Part shown: positions 1 through 8,307 of the stretch, piece after piece | Numbering within the stretch: the stretch's first letter is position 1 | Layout: every line of letters begins with the position of its first letter | DNA from: an uncultured SAR86 cluster bacterium | GTDB taxonomy: Bacteria; Pseudomonadota; Gammaproteobacteria; Magnimaribacterales; Magnimaribacteraceae | Assembly (NCBI GenBank): GCA_902604855.1 | Contig: CACLAF010000002.1 | Coordinates: forward strand, 117,129 to 181,128 | Direction of reading: 5' to 3' | Length of the DNA: 64,000 bases | Position numbers and translations under genes: made by a program | Notes under the pieces: model-generated | Database searches by the model: none | The model's input: the letters and a program-made list of their open reading frames with translations, nothing else | Told to the model about the DNA's origin: nothing

Positions 1-1
1 T

Positions 2-466
2 GCGCCGACTAGATGGTCATTAAAAGAAAAATTTCAACAATCTCTTTCGGAACTTCATCGATCAGTTCCTGGTTACAAAGATAAAATAGATTCAAGAGTT
101 AATACCATATTTACTAACTTGCCAGATCAGAAAATCTTTGAAAGGTATAATTGGTCTGTATTTGATAGTCCTGAACTTTTTCAACCGGTAGGTAATAAGA
201 GTTTAGTAGAAATCAAAAACACTCAACCAGACGAACTTTTTATAAGAGTTGAAAGGCAAACGATTAGAAGGTTAGATTATTCAAGAGCAGTTCTATTCGC
301 GGTAAGGGTTCACGTTAACCCTATAACTGACATAATTAATAATAAAAAAGCTATTTCTGATCTAATTCAAGCAATTCAAAATCTTGAGCAAGATATGAAA
401 ACATATAAAGTTATCGAACCATTTGAAGAGAATCTTATAAACTGGCTGAAATCAAAAAATGAATGA
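2..466 (+). CDS. DUF3445 / heme-dependent oxidative N-demethylase-like protein, C-terminal part
   Basis: The reading frame is open from base 2 to a TGA at 464-466, so this is the 3' end of a gene that starts before the window. About 154 residues are visible. The segment RVERQTIRR followed by an aromatic/hydrophobic strand and a VNPI-type motif is characteristic of the DUF3445 family, members of which are annotated as heme-dependent oxidative N-demethylase-like proteins. The catalytic N-terminal half is not visible, so the substrate cannot be judged. A TTG at 119 is only an internal in-frame codon; nothing suggests that it is the start. The stop overlaps the start of the downstream alpha-glucosidase by 8 nt, suggesting co-transcription. 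Family assignment is fairly good; function is inferred from the family only. Confidence 0.7.
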   Translation, partial: APTRWSLKEKFQQSLSELHRSVPGYKDKIDSRVNTIFTNLPDQKIFERYNWSVFDSPELFQPVGNKSLVEIKNTQPDELFIRVERQTIRRLDYSRAVLFAVRVHVNPITDIINNKKAISDLIQAIQNLEQDMKTYKVIEPFEENLINWLKSKNE

Positions 467-2099
467 ATGGTGGAAAAACGCAACTATCTATCAAATTTAT
501 CCTAGGTCATATTTAGACACTTCTAATAATGGGGTAGGTGACCTCAAAGGCATAACAAAAAAAATTAATTACATTTCTAGTCTAGGTATCGATGCTATCT
601 GGCTATCACCTTTTTTTATGTCGCCTATGAAGGATATGGGATATGACGTCAGTAACTATATTCAAGTAGACCCTTTGTTTGGTGATATGGATGACTTTGA
701 TGAATTACTTGAAGAGGCACATAAAAAAAATATAAGAGTCATCATTGATCAAGTTCTTTCACATAGCTCAGACAAGCATGAAGCTTTTATAGATAGTAAA
801 AGCAGTAAATCTTCGAGAAAATCAGACTGGTATGTATGGGCTGATGCTAATGAGGACGGATCTCCGCCTAATAATTGGTTATCTGTCTTTGGTGGCTCTG
901 CATGGGAATGGGAACCTCTTAGAGGACAATACTATCTTCATAACTTCCTGCCCAGCCAACCTGACTTTAATTTTCACAATGAAGAGGTTCAAGATTTCTT
1001 ATTAGGAGAAGTTGAATTTTGGCTAAAAAAAGGTGTAGATGGTTTTAGGCTTGATACGGTTAATTATTACTTTCATGATCAGAAATTAAGGAATAATCCG
1101 AGGAGTCCTTTATCTTTCAAGAATCCTCCGGTTAATCCTTACTATATGCAAAATCAATTGTTTGCTATCAATCAAGATGAGAACTTAGTATTTTTAAATA
1201 AATTTAGAAATTTATTAAATTCTTATCCTGAGAAAGCTTCTATTGGTGAGATTGGCGATTCACATAGAGCGATCAAATTAATGAAGGAATATACCAGAAA
1301 GTCAAGGATTCATATGGCTTACAGTTTTAAGCTTCTTGGTAAAGAGTTTTCAGCTTCATTCTTAAGAGACACCATCAAAGAATTTTATAATGAGGGTTCT
1401 GACAGTTGGCCTTGTTGGAGTTTTTCAAATCATGACGTCATAAGACATCTTTCTAGATGGGATAAAAATGAAAGTGATAGTTTTGCAAAGTTAAGTTGTG
1501 CCCTGCTCCTTTCACTGCCGGGAACTCCATGTTTATATCAGGGTGAGGAACTCGGTCAAGTAGAGACAGAATTAGAATTTGATGAATTAACTGATCCTCC
1601 AGGAATCAGATTTTGGCCAAAAAATAAAGGGAGGGATGGGTGCAGAACACCAATGACATGGGATCACCAAAAGATCAATGCAGGTTTTAGTAATAAGTCT
1701 CCATGGTTACCAGTAAAAGAAAAACAGAAAAATAGATCGGTAAGTCTTCAGGAAAATGAAGCTAATTCAATCTTAAACTTTTATAAACAATTTATTTTTT
1801 TCAGAAAATCTGACCCAGCTTTATTGACTGGAAAGCATATTTTCTTGAATGAACACGAGGATTTACTAGTATTCAATAGAGAGATTCAAGATATAAAAAC
1901 ACTTTGTATATTTAATTTGAGTGAGAATGTTTACCTCATTGATAAAGGTGATCTAAATTTGGATAGTAATATTTCATCGAATATAAATATCAAGAAAGGT
2001 CAAATAGAGTTTAATAGATATGGTTTTATTATAATTCCAGATATACGGAATGATAGAAAGGATTTAGATAAAATTTTAAAATTTAAGAAAATTCTGTAA
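459..2099 (+). CDS. GH13 alpha-glucosidase (oligo-1,6 / alpha-1,4-glucosidase type)
   Basis: This 546-residue enzyme should hydrolyse terminal alpha-glucosidic bonds of short sugars in the cytoplasm. The N-terminus (YQIYPRSYLD, then GVGDLKGI) is the classic start of the GH13 alpha-glucosidase barrel. Visible active-site residues are D97 and H102 in region I, nucleophile D199 in GFRLDT, acid/base E264 in GEIGD, and H325-D326 in SNHD. The D-T-V order after the nucleophile resembles halophile alpha-glucosidases of subfamily GH13_23. There is no signal peptide. A small C-terminal beta domain follows from about residue 450. The start at 459 overlaps the preceding gene by 8 nt and has no strong ribosome site of its own, which fits translational coupling. 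Exact linkage specificity is not decided by sequence. Confidence 0.92.
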   Translation: MNEWWKNATIYQIYPRSYLDTSNNGVGDLKGITKKINYISSLGIDAIWLSPFFMSPMKDMGYDVSNYIQVDPLFGDMDDFDELLEEAHKKNIRVIIDQVLSHSSDKHEAFIDSKSSKSSRKSDWYVWADANEDGSPPNNWLSVFGGSAWEWEPLRGQYYLHNFLPSQPDFNFHNEEVQDFLLGEVEFWLKKGVDGFRLDTVNYYFHDQKLRNNPRSPLSFKNPPVNPYYMQNQLFAINQDENLVFLNKFRNLLNSYPEKASIGEIGDSHRAIKLMKEYTRKSRIHMAYSFKLLGKEFSASFLRDTIKEFYNEGSDSWPCWSFSNHDVIRHLSRWDKNESDSFAKLSCALLLSLPGTPCLYQGEELGQVETELEFDELTDPPGIRFWPKNKGRDGCRTPMTWDHQKINAGFSNKSPWLPVKEKQKNRSVSLQENEANSILNFYKQFIFFRKSDPALLTGKHIFLNEHEDLLVFNREIQDIKTLCIFNLSENVYLIDKGDLNLDSNISSNINIKKGQIEFNRYGFIIIPDIRNDRKDLDKILKFKKIL

Positions 2100-2132
2100 A
2101 TTATTGTTTTTAGATAATAAAAAAGGAAAAAA

Positions 2133-3260
2133 ATGAACGTAAAAGGAACATGTGAAGGTAAATTTTTAAAAGTAAAAGAATTGTTTGATGAGTTACACAA
2201 CACAGATAGAGAGATAGGATCTTCTTTTGCAGTTTATAAAGATGGGGAGCCAATAATTGATATATGGGGAGGTTTCTCAACCAAAGAGAAGATAAAGGAA
2301 TGGGAACGAAATACCTTAGCTAACGTATGGTCAACCACTAAAGGTGTAGCTGCTATAACTCTAGCTCATGCCTACGAAAATGACTTAATAGATTACGATG
2401 AGAAAGTTTGTGAATACTGGCCTGAGTTTGGCTGCAACGGAAAGGAAGAAATTACTGTAGGTATGCTTCTATCTCATCAAGCAGGTATTTGTGGTTCAAA
2501 GGCAACAAAAGCTGAAGACTATTACGACCAAAAAATAATGGCTAATGAACTTGCTCAAATGAAACCACTTTGGGAACCAGGAACAGCTTCAGGATACCAT
2601 TCTATGACTTACGGATGGCTCACGTCTGAATTGATTTTAAGAGTATCTGGAAGAACTTTAGGTAATTATTTTAAAAGTGAGATCGGTGATCCAAATGATA
2701 TTGATTTTTATATTGGTCTACCTAAAGAAGAGGAATATAGAGTTGCTGAAATGGTTCCATTTGATAAAGTTAGTAATGAACCAAATAATCACCCAAATGA
2801 AGCTCAAGTCGCTTCTGGAAGAGGTCCTAACCTTCTGAAACATCAAAATACAAGAGAATGGAGAGCCGCAGAAATACCATCGGCTAATGGTCAGGGTTGC
2901 GCATCGGGTATTGCTAAGCTTTATAGCTTAGTAGTGACTGATGAAAAATCAAAAAAGATTCTTAAAAATTCGACAATTGATGCCATGACAAAGGAGAGAA
3001 TTACAAACAGAGATTTGGTTTTAAATGTGGTTACAAGATGGGGCTCAGGATTTGTCATGAATATGCATAAAATAATATATGGTCCAGAGGAAAGCTCTTT
3101 TGGTCATTCTGGTTGGGGAGGTTCGTGTGGATTTGGAGATCCTATCAACAAAATTGGTATTTCATATGTTATGAATAATATGAAAAATAACTTTGTAGCC
3201 GACGGTAGATCGCTAGAACTCATAAACGAAACATATAAATGTTTAAAGGGAGAAAGTTAA
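2133..3260 (+). CDS. Serine hydrolase of the class C beta-lactamase / esterase EstB family
   Basis: This 375-residue protein has the penicillin-binding-protein fold used by class C beta-lactamases, EstB-type esterases and LACTB. The SxxK motif is S67-T-T-K70 and the second motif is Y155-H-S. A late glycine-rich HSGWGGS segment fits the third (KTG-like) motif position. No signal peptide is seen, so a cytoplasmic esterase or peptidase role is more likely than antibiotic resistance. An AAAAGGAAAA ribosome site precedes the ATG. The SDR gene begins 1 nt after this stop, so the two are probably co-transcribed. The substrate is unknown. Confidence 0.85.
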   Translation: MNVKGTCEGKFLKVKELFDELHNTDREIGSSFAVYKDGEPIIDIWGGFSTKEKIKEWERNTLANVWSTTKGVAAITLAHAYENDLIDYDEKVCEYWPEFGCNGKEEITVGMLLSHQAGICGSKATKAEDYYDQKIMANELAQMKPLWEPGTASGYHSMTYGWLTSELILRVSGRTLGNYFKSEIGDPNDIDFYIGLPKEEEYRVAEMVPFDKVSNEPNNHPNEAQVASGRGPNLLKHQNTREWRAAEIPSANGQGCASGIAKLYSLVVTDEKSKKILKNSTIDAMTKERITNRDLVLNVVTRWGSGFVMNMHKIIYGPEESSFGHSGWGGSCGFGDPINKIGISYVMNNMKNNFVADGRSLELINETYKCLKGES

Positions 3261-3261
3261 T

Positions 3262-4059
3262 ATGATGAAACTTGAAAATAAAGTAGCTCTTATCACAGGC
3301 GGCACAAGCGGTATTGGTGCAGAGACAGCTAGATTGTTTATTAAAGAAGGTGCACAAGTTGTTATTTCAGGAAGGTCTGAGGAAAAAGGCTCTCAATTAG
3401 CAGAAGAATTGGGTGAAAATGCTTCTTATTGTTTATCGGATGTGACCAAAGAGGAAGATATAAAAAAGGCAGTTTCTTTTACCAATGATAAATTAGGTAA
3501 GTTGGATATTCTTTTCAATAATGCTGGTGGGCCTGTTGGGGCTGGCCTTGAGAATGTGACTCAAAAGGATATTGATTATGGAGTTCATTTACTTTTGGCT
3601 AGTGTCATTCTTGGTACCAGATATGCCATTGGTCCCATGAGAGAAAATGGTGGAGGTTGCATTATCAATAATTCAAGCATTGCAGGAATTAGATATAGAC
3701 AAGGGGATCCACTATATTCTGCTTTAAAAGCAGGTGTTACTCATTTCACAAAAATGTCTGGAGTTGAACTTGGGAAAGATAATATAAGAGTAAATGCGAT
3801 ATCACCTGGAGCTATTGCGACTCCAATCTTCTGGGGAGGCTCAGAAGTATCTAATACACTCAGCGCAGAAGAGAATGAAAGAAAATTAAAAAAACTCGAA
3901 GGCAACCTTGCTCAAGCAGTACCATTGAAAAGATCTGGTCTAGCATCAGATATAGCGGAAGCTGCACTCTACCTGGCTAGTGATGCAGGAAGTTTTGTAA
4001 GTTGCCAAGACATCGTAGTTGATGGCGGTAGAACAGCCATGTTCAATGAGAATTCTTAA
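3262..4059 (+). CDS. Short-chain dehydrogenase/reductase (SDR), classical type
   Basis: NAD(P)-dependent oxidoreductase of 265 residues. The Rossmann cofactor motif TGGTSGIG lies at residues 12-19, NNAG at 86-89, the catalytic Ser at 138-139 and YxxxK at Y152/K156. The C-terminal SPGAIATP segment and a VDGG end are usual in classical SDRs of the FabG/3-oxoacyl or cyclohexanol dehydrogenase type. A GGGAGAAAG ribosome site sits before ATGATG. The start follows the upstream hydrolase stop by one base. The substrate cannot be read from the sequence. The following 156 nt (4060-4215) hold no recognisable feature. Confidence 0.88.
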   Translation: MMKLENKVALITGGTSGIGAETARLFIKEGAQVVISGRSEEKGSQLAEELGENASYCLSDVTKEEDIKKAVSFTNDKLGKLDILFNNAGGPVGAGLENVTQKDIDYGVHLLLASVILGTRYAIGPMRENGGGCIINNSSIAGIRYRQGDPLYSALKAGVTHFTKMSGVELGKDNIRVNAISPGAIATPIFWGGSEVSNTLSAEENERKLKKLEGNLAQAVPLKRSGLASDIAEAALYLASDAGSFVSCQDIVVDGGRTAMFNENS

Positions 4060-4215
4060 TTTAAAAAGTGGGCCCAAAATAAAGACTATATCCTGGGAAG
4101 GGATGGGTGAAATCTAGAAAGTGAACCCACTCAAGTTACATCCGTGTAATCAATAATTTATAGAAAATTTGCTCATATACAAGATTTATAAAGACTAAAA
4201 GTTACAGCTAATTTC

Positions 4216-4812
4216 TTAGCTTTTATTTTTATTTTTATCTATAGCAATTACATTCGGAAGCTGTTCCTGTCCAAAAACAGCTTTGGCTGTTCCAGCTAAA
4301 AGAGAAATGAAGCTGTTTATAGAATCAAACCATTCTTTCTTCATTCCTGCATTAGCAAGTTCTTTATTGATAGTTGCTGTCGAGCCTTGGCTGATAAATG
4401 ATGCCGACTCCCACATGCGATTCCGTCTCATCATAAAACAGTAATCTGTTACTTCTTGTAAGATTGAATCATCGAAAGAATACATGGTTACCCTTCTGTC
4501 CTTTTCAGATTTAAACGCTTCTATATAACCTAAGCTTAAACCCTCTCTTATCGTAGCTTTGATAGAGTCTATTTTTAATCTTTGAGATCCAATCTTTTCT
4601 GTTCTAGTTAAGTCTGTATAACTTACCATTTCGCCATTTCCGTACTTCCAAAGAAAGGTATGAAAAATAGAATATCTTGTTGAGTTGCCCAGAAACCAGA
4701 CATACCAATCTTTTGAAACATAATAATGTTGGCCACCTGAGAAATAATGCATAGCCTCTCCTCGCATAACTGACCTCATATCTGAATTTGACCAATCTCT
4801 TTTTATTTTCAT
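4216..4812 (-). CDS. Putative winged-helix transcriptional regulator
   Basis: A 198-residue basic protein of no family I can name. Residues about 60-125 read as a MarR-like winged helix: a phenylalanine-rich helix, then SYTDLTR, a recognition-helix-like stretch with QRLKIDSIKATI, and a wing-like EKDRRVTMYSFDD, after which helices continue. The N-terminus carries an unusual aromatic-rich segment with several Tyr/Trp. The C-terminus ends in an Asn/Lys tail. It is transcribed divergently from the MFS gene at 4918 with about 105 nt between the starts, an arrangement typical of a local regulator and its transporter target. No good ribosome site is seen before the ATG. Regulation of the neighbour is inferred. 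Confidence 0.6.
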   Translation of the reverse strand: MKIKRDWSNSDMRSVMRGEAMHYFSGGQHYYVSKDWYVWFLGNSTRYSIFHTFLWKYGNGEMVSYTDLTRTEKIGSQRLKIDSIKATIREGLSLGYIEAFKSEKDRRVTMYSFDDSILQEVTDYCFMMRRNRMWESASFISQGSTATINKELANAGMKKEWFDSINSFISLLAGTAKAVFGQEQLPNVIAIDKNKNKS

Positions 4813-4917
4813 TTAAGTGCCCCGAGTGTGTTACTTAACTATAACACTTAGAATTATATCTTTTCAAATATTATTAAATGTAATCTCTGTGTTATGATCT
4901 TTAGAAAAGAGGTTCCT

Positions 4918-6198
4918 ATGAACGCATATAGGCTTTTGTTCTTCCTAACACTTCTCAATCTTCTTAATTTTGTAGATCGTCAACTTATAGCCAGCTTTGC
5001 TAATTTTATTGTCCCTGACTTAGGCCTCACAGATACTCAATACGGATTCTTAACAACCGTTCCTTTTATTGTTTTTTATTCTATTGCAGGCCTGTTTATG
5101 GGTGTTCTCGCAGATATGGTGAATAGACCAAAACTCATAGCATTTGGTGTAGTTTTATGGAGTATTTTTACTGCCCTCACAGGTGCAGCTAAAGGTTTTA
5201 TATCAATGGCACTTCCAAGAATGTTTATTGGTGTGGGTGAGTCAATTCTAACTCCAACATCAATGTCTCTTTTATCAGACTCATTTCCATCAAAAAAAAT
5301 GGGTTTTGCTGCAGGATTTTATTATATGGGTGTTCCAATTGGTGTAGGGGTAAGTCTTTTAATTGCTGGTTATCTTGGTGAATCCTTAGGATGGAGAAAT
5401 TGTTTTTATCTGTTAGGTGGCATTGGACTCATATTAGGTCTATGTGCACTTCTCTTTAAAGATAGAAAAAGACAAACTAATACACTGGATAATAAGAACC
5501 CCACTTTGTCCAAGGAAAGTACTGCAAATATTGTAAAGACACTAATAAAAGCTCTTAAAACTTCATCTGCTTTAAGGTTCACTATAGCAGCAGGTGTTTT
5601 TTATCATATAGTGCTTGGAGCTTCGGGTTTTGAACAACTTTGGTTAGTTCAGGAAAGAGGATATGAAAGATCTGAGATAGCTCAGCTTGTTGGCTGGATA
5701 GGTGTATTTGCAGGTCTATCAGGAAATTTAATAGGTGGAATATTGAGTGATTGGTGGCAAGAGAATACCAACCAAGGACGACCTATGTTTTTATTCTGGT
5801 TAGCACTAATAACTTTACCTATTGGAATATTCTACAGATTTGTGGAACCAGGAACCTCAGTTTTTTGGATTGGAATCATCATAGGATATTTTCAATTAGG
5901 ATGTTTCTTCGGGCCTACTTTTTCTACCGTACAAGAACTAGTTCCTGATAATATTAAAGCAACAGTAGTATCATTTTATATCCTTACACTAAATCTAATT
6001 GGATTAACCATTGGCTCGCTAGGAGGAGGATTATGTGCAGATGTTCTCAGATCATCTGGCTACTCTGAGCCCTATACTTTAATGCTGGTAATTTTTTCAA
6101 TCATTAGTATTGTATCTATTCCTTGTTATTATCTAGCAGGAATAAAGTACAAAGAGGATAAGATAGTCCTTGAAGAAACTTTTAAAGAGGAAAGTTAA
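4918..6198 (+). CDS. MFS transporter, spinster-like family
   Basis: Twelve-helix major facilitator superfamily carrier of 426 residues in the inner membrane. The N-terminus (LNLLNFVDRQLI, then GLTDTQYGFL) is the signature of spinster-type carriers, followed by the GxLADxxNR loop between helices 2 and 3. I set the start at 4918, not 4894, because AAAAGAGG lies 7 nt before the 4918 ATG and the eight residues added by the upstream ATG are polar and unlike the family. Spinster homologues carry lipids, organic acids or aromatic compounds; the substrate here is unknown. The downstream metallo-hydrolase starts 1 nt after the stop, suggesting that a hydrolysable substrate is imported and then cleaved. 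Confidence 0.88.
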   Translation: MNAYRLLFFLTLLNLLNFVDRQLIASFANFIVPDLGLTDTQYGFLTTVPFIVFYSIAGLFMGVLADMVNRPKLIAFGVVLWSIFTALTGAAKGFISMALPRMFIGVGESILTPTSMSLLSDSFPSKKMGFAAGFYYMGVPIGVGVSLLIAGYLGESLGWRNCFYLLGGIGLILGLCALLFKDRKRQTNTLDNKNPTLSKESTANIVKTLIKALKTSSALRFTIAAGVFYHIVLGASGFEQLWLVQERGYERSEIAQLVGWIGVFAGLSGNLIGGILSDWWQENTNQGRPMFLFWLALITLPIGIFYRFVEPGTSVFWIGIIIGYFQLGCFFGPTFSTVQELVPDNIKATVVSFYILTLNLIGLTIGSLGGGLCADVLRSSGYSEPYTLMLVIFSIISIVSIPCYYLAGIKYKEDKIVLEETFKEES

Positions 6199-6199
6199 T

Positions 6200-6874
6200 A
6201 TGATTAATGATGATTTATATATTGAGCAAATACTTATAGGTCCAATGGAAAACTTTATTTATTTGTTAGGTTCAAAAAAAACTCGAGAAGTAGCTTTAAT
6301 TGATCCTGCCTGGGATGTTGAAGGTTTACTCAACCATATTCAAGCAAGAGATCTAAAACTTTCGTGTGTTTTAGTAACTCATTGTCACCCAGATCATGTA
6401 GGTGGAAGTATGGGAGGACACTCAATTGAAGGTCTTGCTGAAGTATTAGAAATAGAACCTGTAAAAACTTTTGTCAATAAACATGAGGTTGATGGCCTCA
6501 AAAAAGTTACTGGTTTATCTAAGATAGATATGAATATAGTTGATTCAGGAGATCATTTTAAGATTGGAGATAATGATATAGAGTTTATTCATACTCCAGG
6601 ACATACACCTGGGTCTCAGTGCTTCAAAGTAAATAATAGTCTTATCTCAGGAGACACCCTTTTTGTTCAAGGATGTGGGAGGGTTGATTTACCTGGTGCA
6701 AACTCTGAAGATATGTTCCATAGTCTCCGTAAACTTTCTAAACTTCCTGAAGAAACGATCATCTACCCTGGACACAATTATGGTCCCAAAGAATCTGCAA
6801 CTCTACAAGAAGTCAAAAAGATTAATAGTTACCTAAGAATTAAGGAATTAGAACTTTGGAATCAAATTATGTAA
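6200..6874 (+). CDS. Metallo-beta-lactamase fold hydrolase, glyoxalase II-like
   Basis: A 224-residue di-metal hydrolase. H61-x-H63-x-D65-H66 forms the first metal site, with later ligands in the HTPGHTPGS segment, GDTLF and PGHNYG. The length matches short GloB-like thioesterases that lack the long C-terminal glutathione-binding region of true glyoxalase II. A start at 6200 is chosen over a TTG at 6170 because GAGGAAAG precedes it and 6170 would overlap the MFS gene. It follows the MFS stop by one base and is probably co-transcribed with it. A thioester or lactone substrate is likely but not proven. Confidence 0.85.
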   Translation: MINDDLYIEQILIGPMENFIYLLGSKKTREVALIDPAWDVEGLLNHIQARDLKLSCVLVTHCHPDHVGGSMGGHSIEGLAEVLEIEPVKTFVNKHEVDGLKKVTGLSKIDMNIVDSGDHFKIGDNDIEFIHTPGHTPGSQCFKVNNSLISGDTLFVQGCGRVDLPGANSEDMFHSLRKLSKLPEETIIYPGHNYGPKESATLQEVKKINSYLRIKELELWNQIM

Positions 6875-6965
6875 AAAGTTAAAGTAGGTAGTGATATTTT
6901 TTAATTCTTGTTAGAGTTATATTTATTAGATTAATAGTAAACAATAAACAAAAAAGGGAAAAAAT

Positions 6966-7385
6966 TTGAATAGGTTCTTAATAGAAGTCAGCAGGATTAA
7001 CTCACTAATCCATTCGCTAAGTAGCTTTGGTCTTTCAATTTTGTACACTGTCGGACATGTCTTCATTGCTTGGGTTTGTGCTACTTTAATATTTAACGCG
7101 AGCTTTCTAGTTGCGTCTGCTGATGCTATCTTAGAACCGATCATCAATGGATTTTGGTTCTATCTTCTTCACAAATATGCTCACAAAAGACTTAAGACAA
7201 GCACATTAGCTGTTATTTATACGATTGGACATTTTACTATCGCTACATCTTGGAGCTTCTTATTACTTGGTTTCGCTCTAGATAAAGCTGTTGTGGATGC
7301 CATTGCTGAACCTTTACTCAATGGATTTTGGTTCTACTCTTTAGTTTATATTTGGAATACTCAGCCTAAACGAGTTACTAACTAG
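6966..7385 (+). CDS. DUF2061-like membrane protein with internal duplication
   Basis: Small inner-membrane protein of 139 residues, translated from a TTG at 6966 behind a good AAAGGGAA ribosome site; there is no ATG near the beginning. It contains two copies of the same about 50-residue unit. The first reads YTVGHVFIA and ends EPIINGFWFY; the second reads YTIGHFTIA and ends EPLLNGFWFY. Each unit is two predicted membrane helices with a conserved acidic residue before the second, as in DUF2061 proteins. The biochemical role of DUF2061 is not known to me. The gene stands alone between unrelated genes. Confidence 0.7.
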   Translation: MNRFLIEVSRINSLIHSLSSFGLSILYTVGHVFIAWVCATLIFNASFLVASADAILEPIINGFWFYLLHKYAHKRLKTSTLAVIYTIGHFTIATSWSFLLLGFALDKAVVDAIAEPLLNGFWFYSLVYIWNTQPKRVTN

Positions 7386-7405
7386 AATAACGTAAAGCAA
7401 AGAAT

Positions 7406-7654
7406 CTATAAGGCTTCGTAGCCGGGTATTATTTTCATTACGTAAACGGCTTTATCATATTTTATGTGAGCGTCAAATATCGCATCCTGTGCAGCTTTCA
7501 TTGTATAGGCATATTCTCCTTGGATGACAGTGCTGGTTGGAAAGGTCTTTATCTTTATTTCTGGGAAACTATTTATAATTTCAATAAATCCCTTTATTGG
7601 TTCGACAAATTCCTCCCTATTTGGATACATACTTATATCTATTGTTACATTCAT
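7406..7654 (-). CDS. Small YkoF/MTH1187-like thiamine-binding family protein
   Basis: An 82-residue soluble protein resembling the single-domain YkoF / MTH1187 fold (DUF77-like). The start ITIDISMYP-type strand, the helix around residues 16-29 and the STxIxGEY motif near residue 41 match the family, where comparable proteins bind thiamine or its pyrimidine precursor. It lies just downstream of the tRNA-Gly gene on the same strand and converges with the DUF2061-like gene. Family assignment is moderate; ligand binding is inferred from homologues only. Confidence 0.6.
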   Translation of the reverse strand: MNVTIDISMYPNREEFVEPIKGFIEIINSFPEIKIKTFPTSTVIQGEYAYTMKAAQDAIFDAHIKYDKAVYVMKIIPGYEAL

Positions 7655-7671
7655 CTTATAAAATCTTTAGT

Positions 7672-7747
7672 TGGAGCGGGTAGTCGGAATCGAACCGACA
7701 TCATCAGCTTGGAAGGCTGAGGTAATAAGCCATTATACGATACCCGC
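7672..7747 (-). tRNA. tRNA-Gly (TCC)
   Basis: On the minus strand a 76-nt cloverleaf can be folded. The acceptor GCGGGTA pairs with TACCCGC, the T-loop is GGTTCGATTCC, and the anticodon loop CTTCCAA gives anticodon TCC. The CCA end is encoded (complement of 7672-7674). It sits about 18 nt upstream of the YkoF-like gene. Confidence 0.96.
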
Positions 7748-7826
7748 AAAAGGGCTTGCATTATACATAAAATCTATAAATGTATTCTACATATGAACCT
7801 GCTAATCTCTGTAATGTCTTGAATGA

Positions 7827-8189
7827 TTAACTTTGTTCAGCGTCATACATTTTACCTGCGGTACACTTAGAAACTGCATCAAATTGTTCGTCAATATCTT
7901 GGATAGAGCCATTTTTAATTTCATATCTAATTTGTCCCCAATGTATTGAATCTTCGTAAGTATCTATATACATAAAACCTTCCATGTTATTTGATAACAC
8001 AGCCTCTAAAACCTGACTGCTTACCTGTTTTTCATTCAGTTCATTTACACTCTTAACCCATGCTGAATTAATTCTTTTCACGTCTTCCATTGTTCCATTC
8101 TCAATTAATTCACATTCAAGAATCACTAATGTAGTTGAAAAGATTGTGAGAGGTAATGATAAAACTAGAATTGTTAATATTTTTTTCAT
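7827..8189 (-). CDS. Small exported protein of unknown function
   Basis: A 120-residue protein that I do not recognise. Residues 1-21 form a hydrophobic signal-like segment after MKK, so it is probably secreted to the periplasm or anchored by this helix. Two cysteines (one shortly after the hydrophobic part, one near the C-terminus in SKCTAG) could form a disulfide. A strong ribosome site GAGGAGAAA lies before the ATG at 8189. It is divergent from the exported protein at 8308, with 118 nt between the starts that probably hold both promoters. It is real by its ribosome site and signal peptide; function unknown. Confidence 0.65.
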   Translation of the reverse strand: MKKILTILVLSLPLTIFSTTLVILECELIENGTMEDVKRINSAWVKSVNELNEKQVSSQVLEAVLSNNMEGFMYIDTYEDSIHWGQIRYEIKNGSIQDIDEQFDAVSKCTAGKMYDAEQS

Positions 8190-8307
8190 AAATTTTCTCC
8201 TCGAGTTACCTTACTCTTTTGTTGCTGTGTGTAAAGAAGACTTTTAAAAAACTACATGAAGGCACTTTTGTCTGTTATCTTATCATCGTAAATAAATTGG
8301 AGTTTTT

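Noticed and set aside
7466..7720. Plus-strand frame across the YkoF-like gene and tRNA-Gly
   Set aside because: It runs antisense through a protein gene and into a tRNA gene, which is not compatible with a real coding region.
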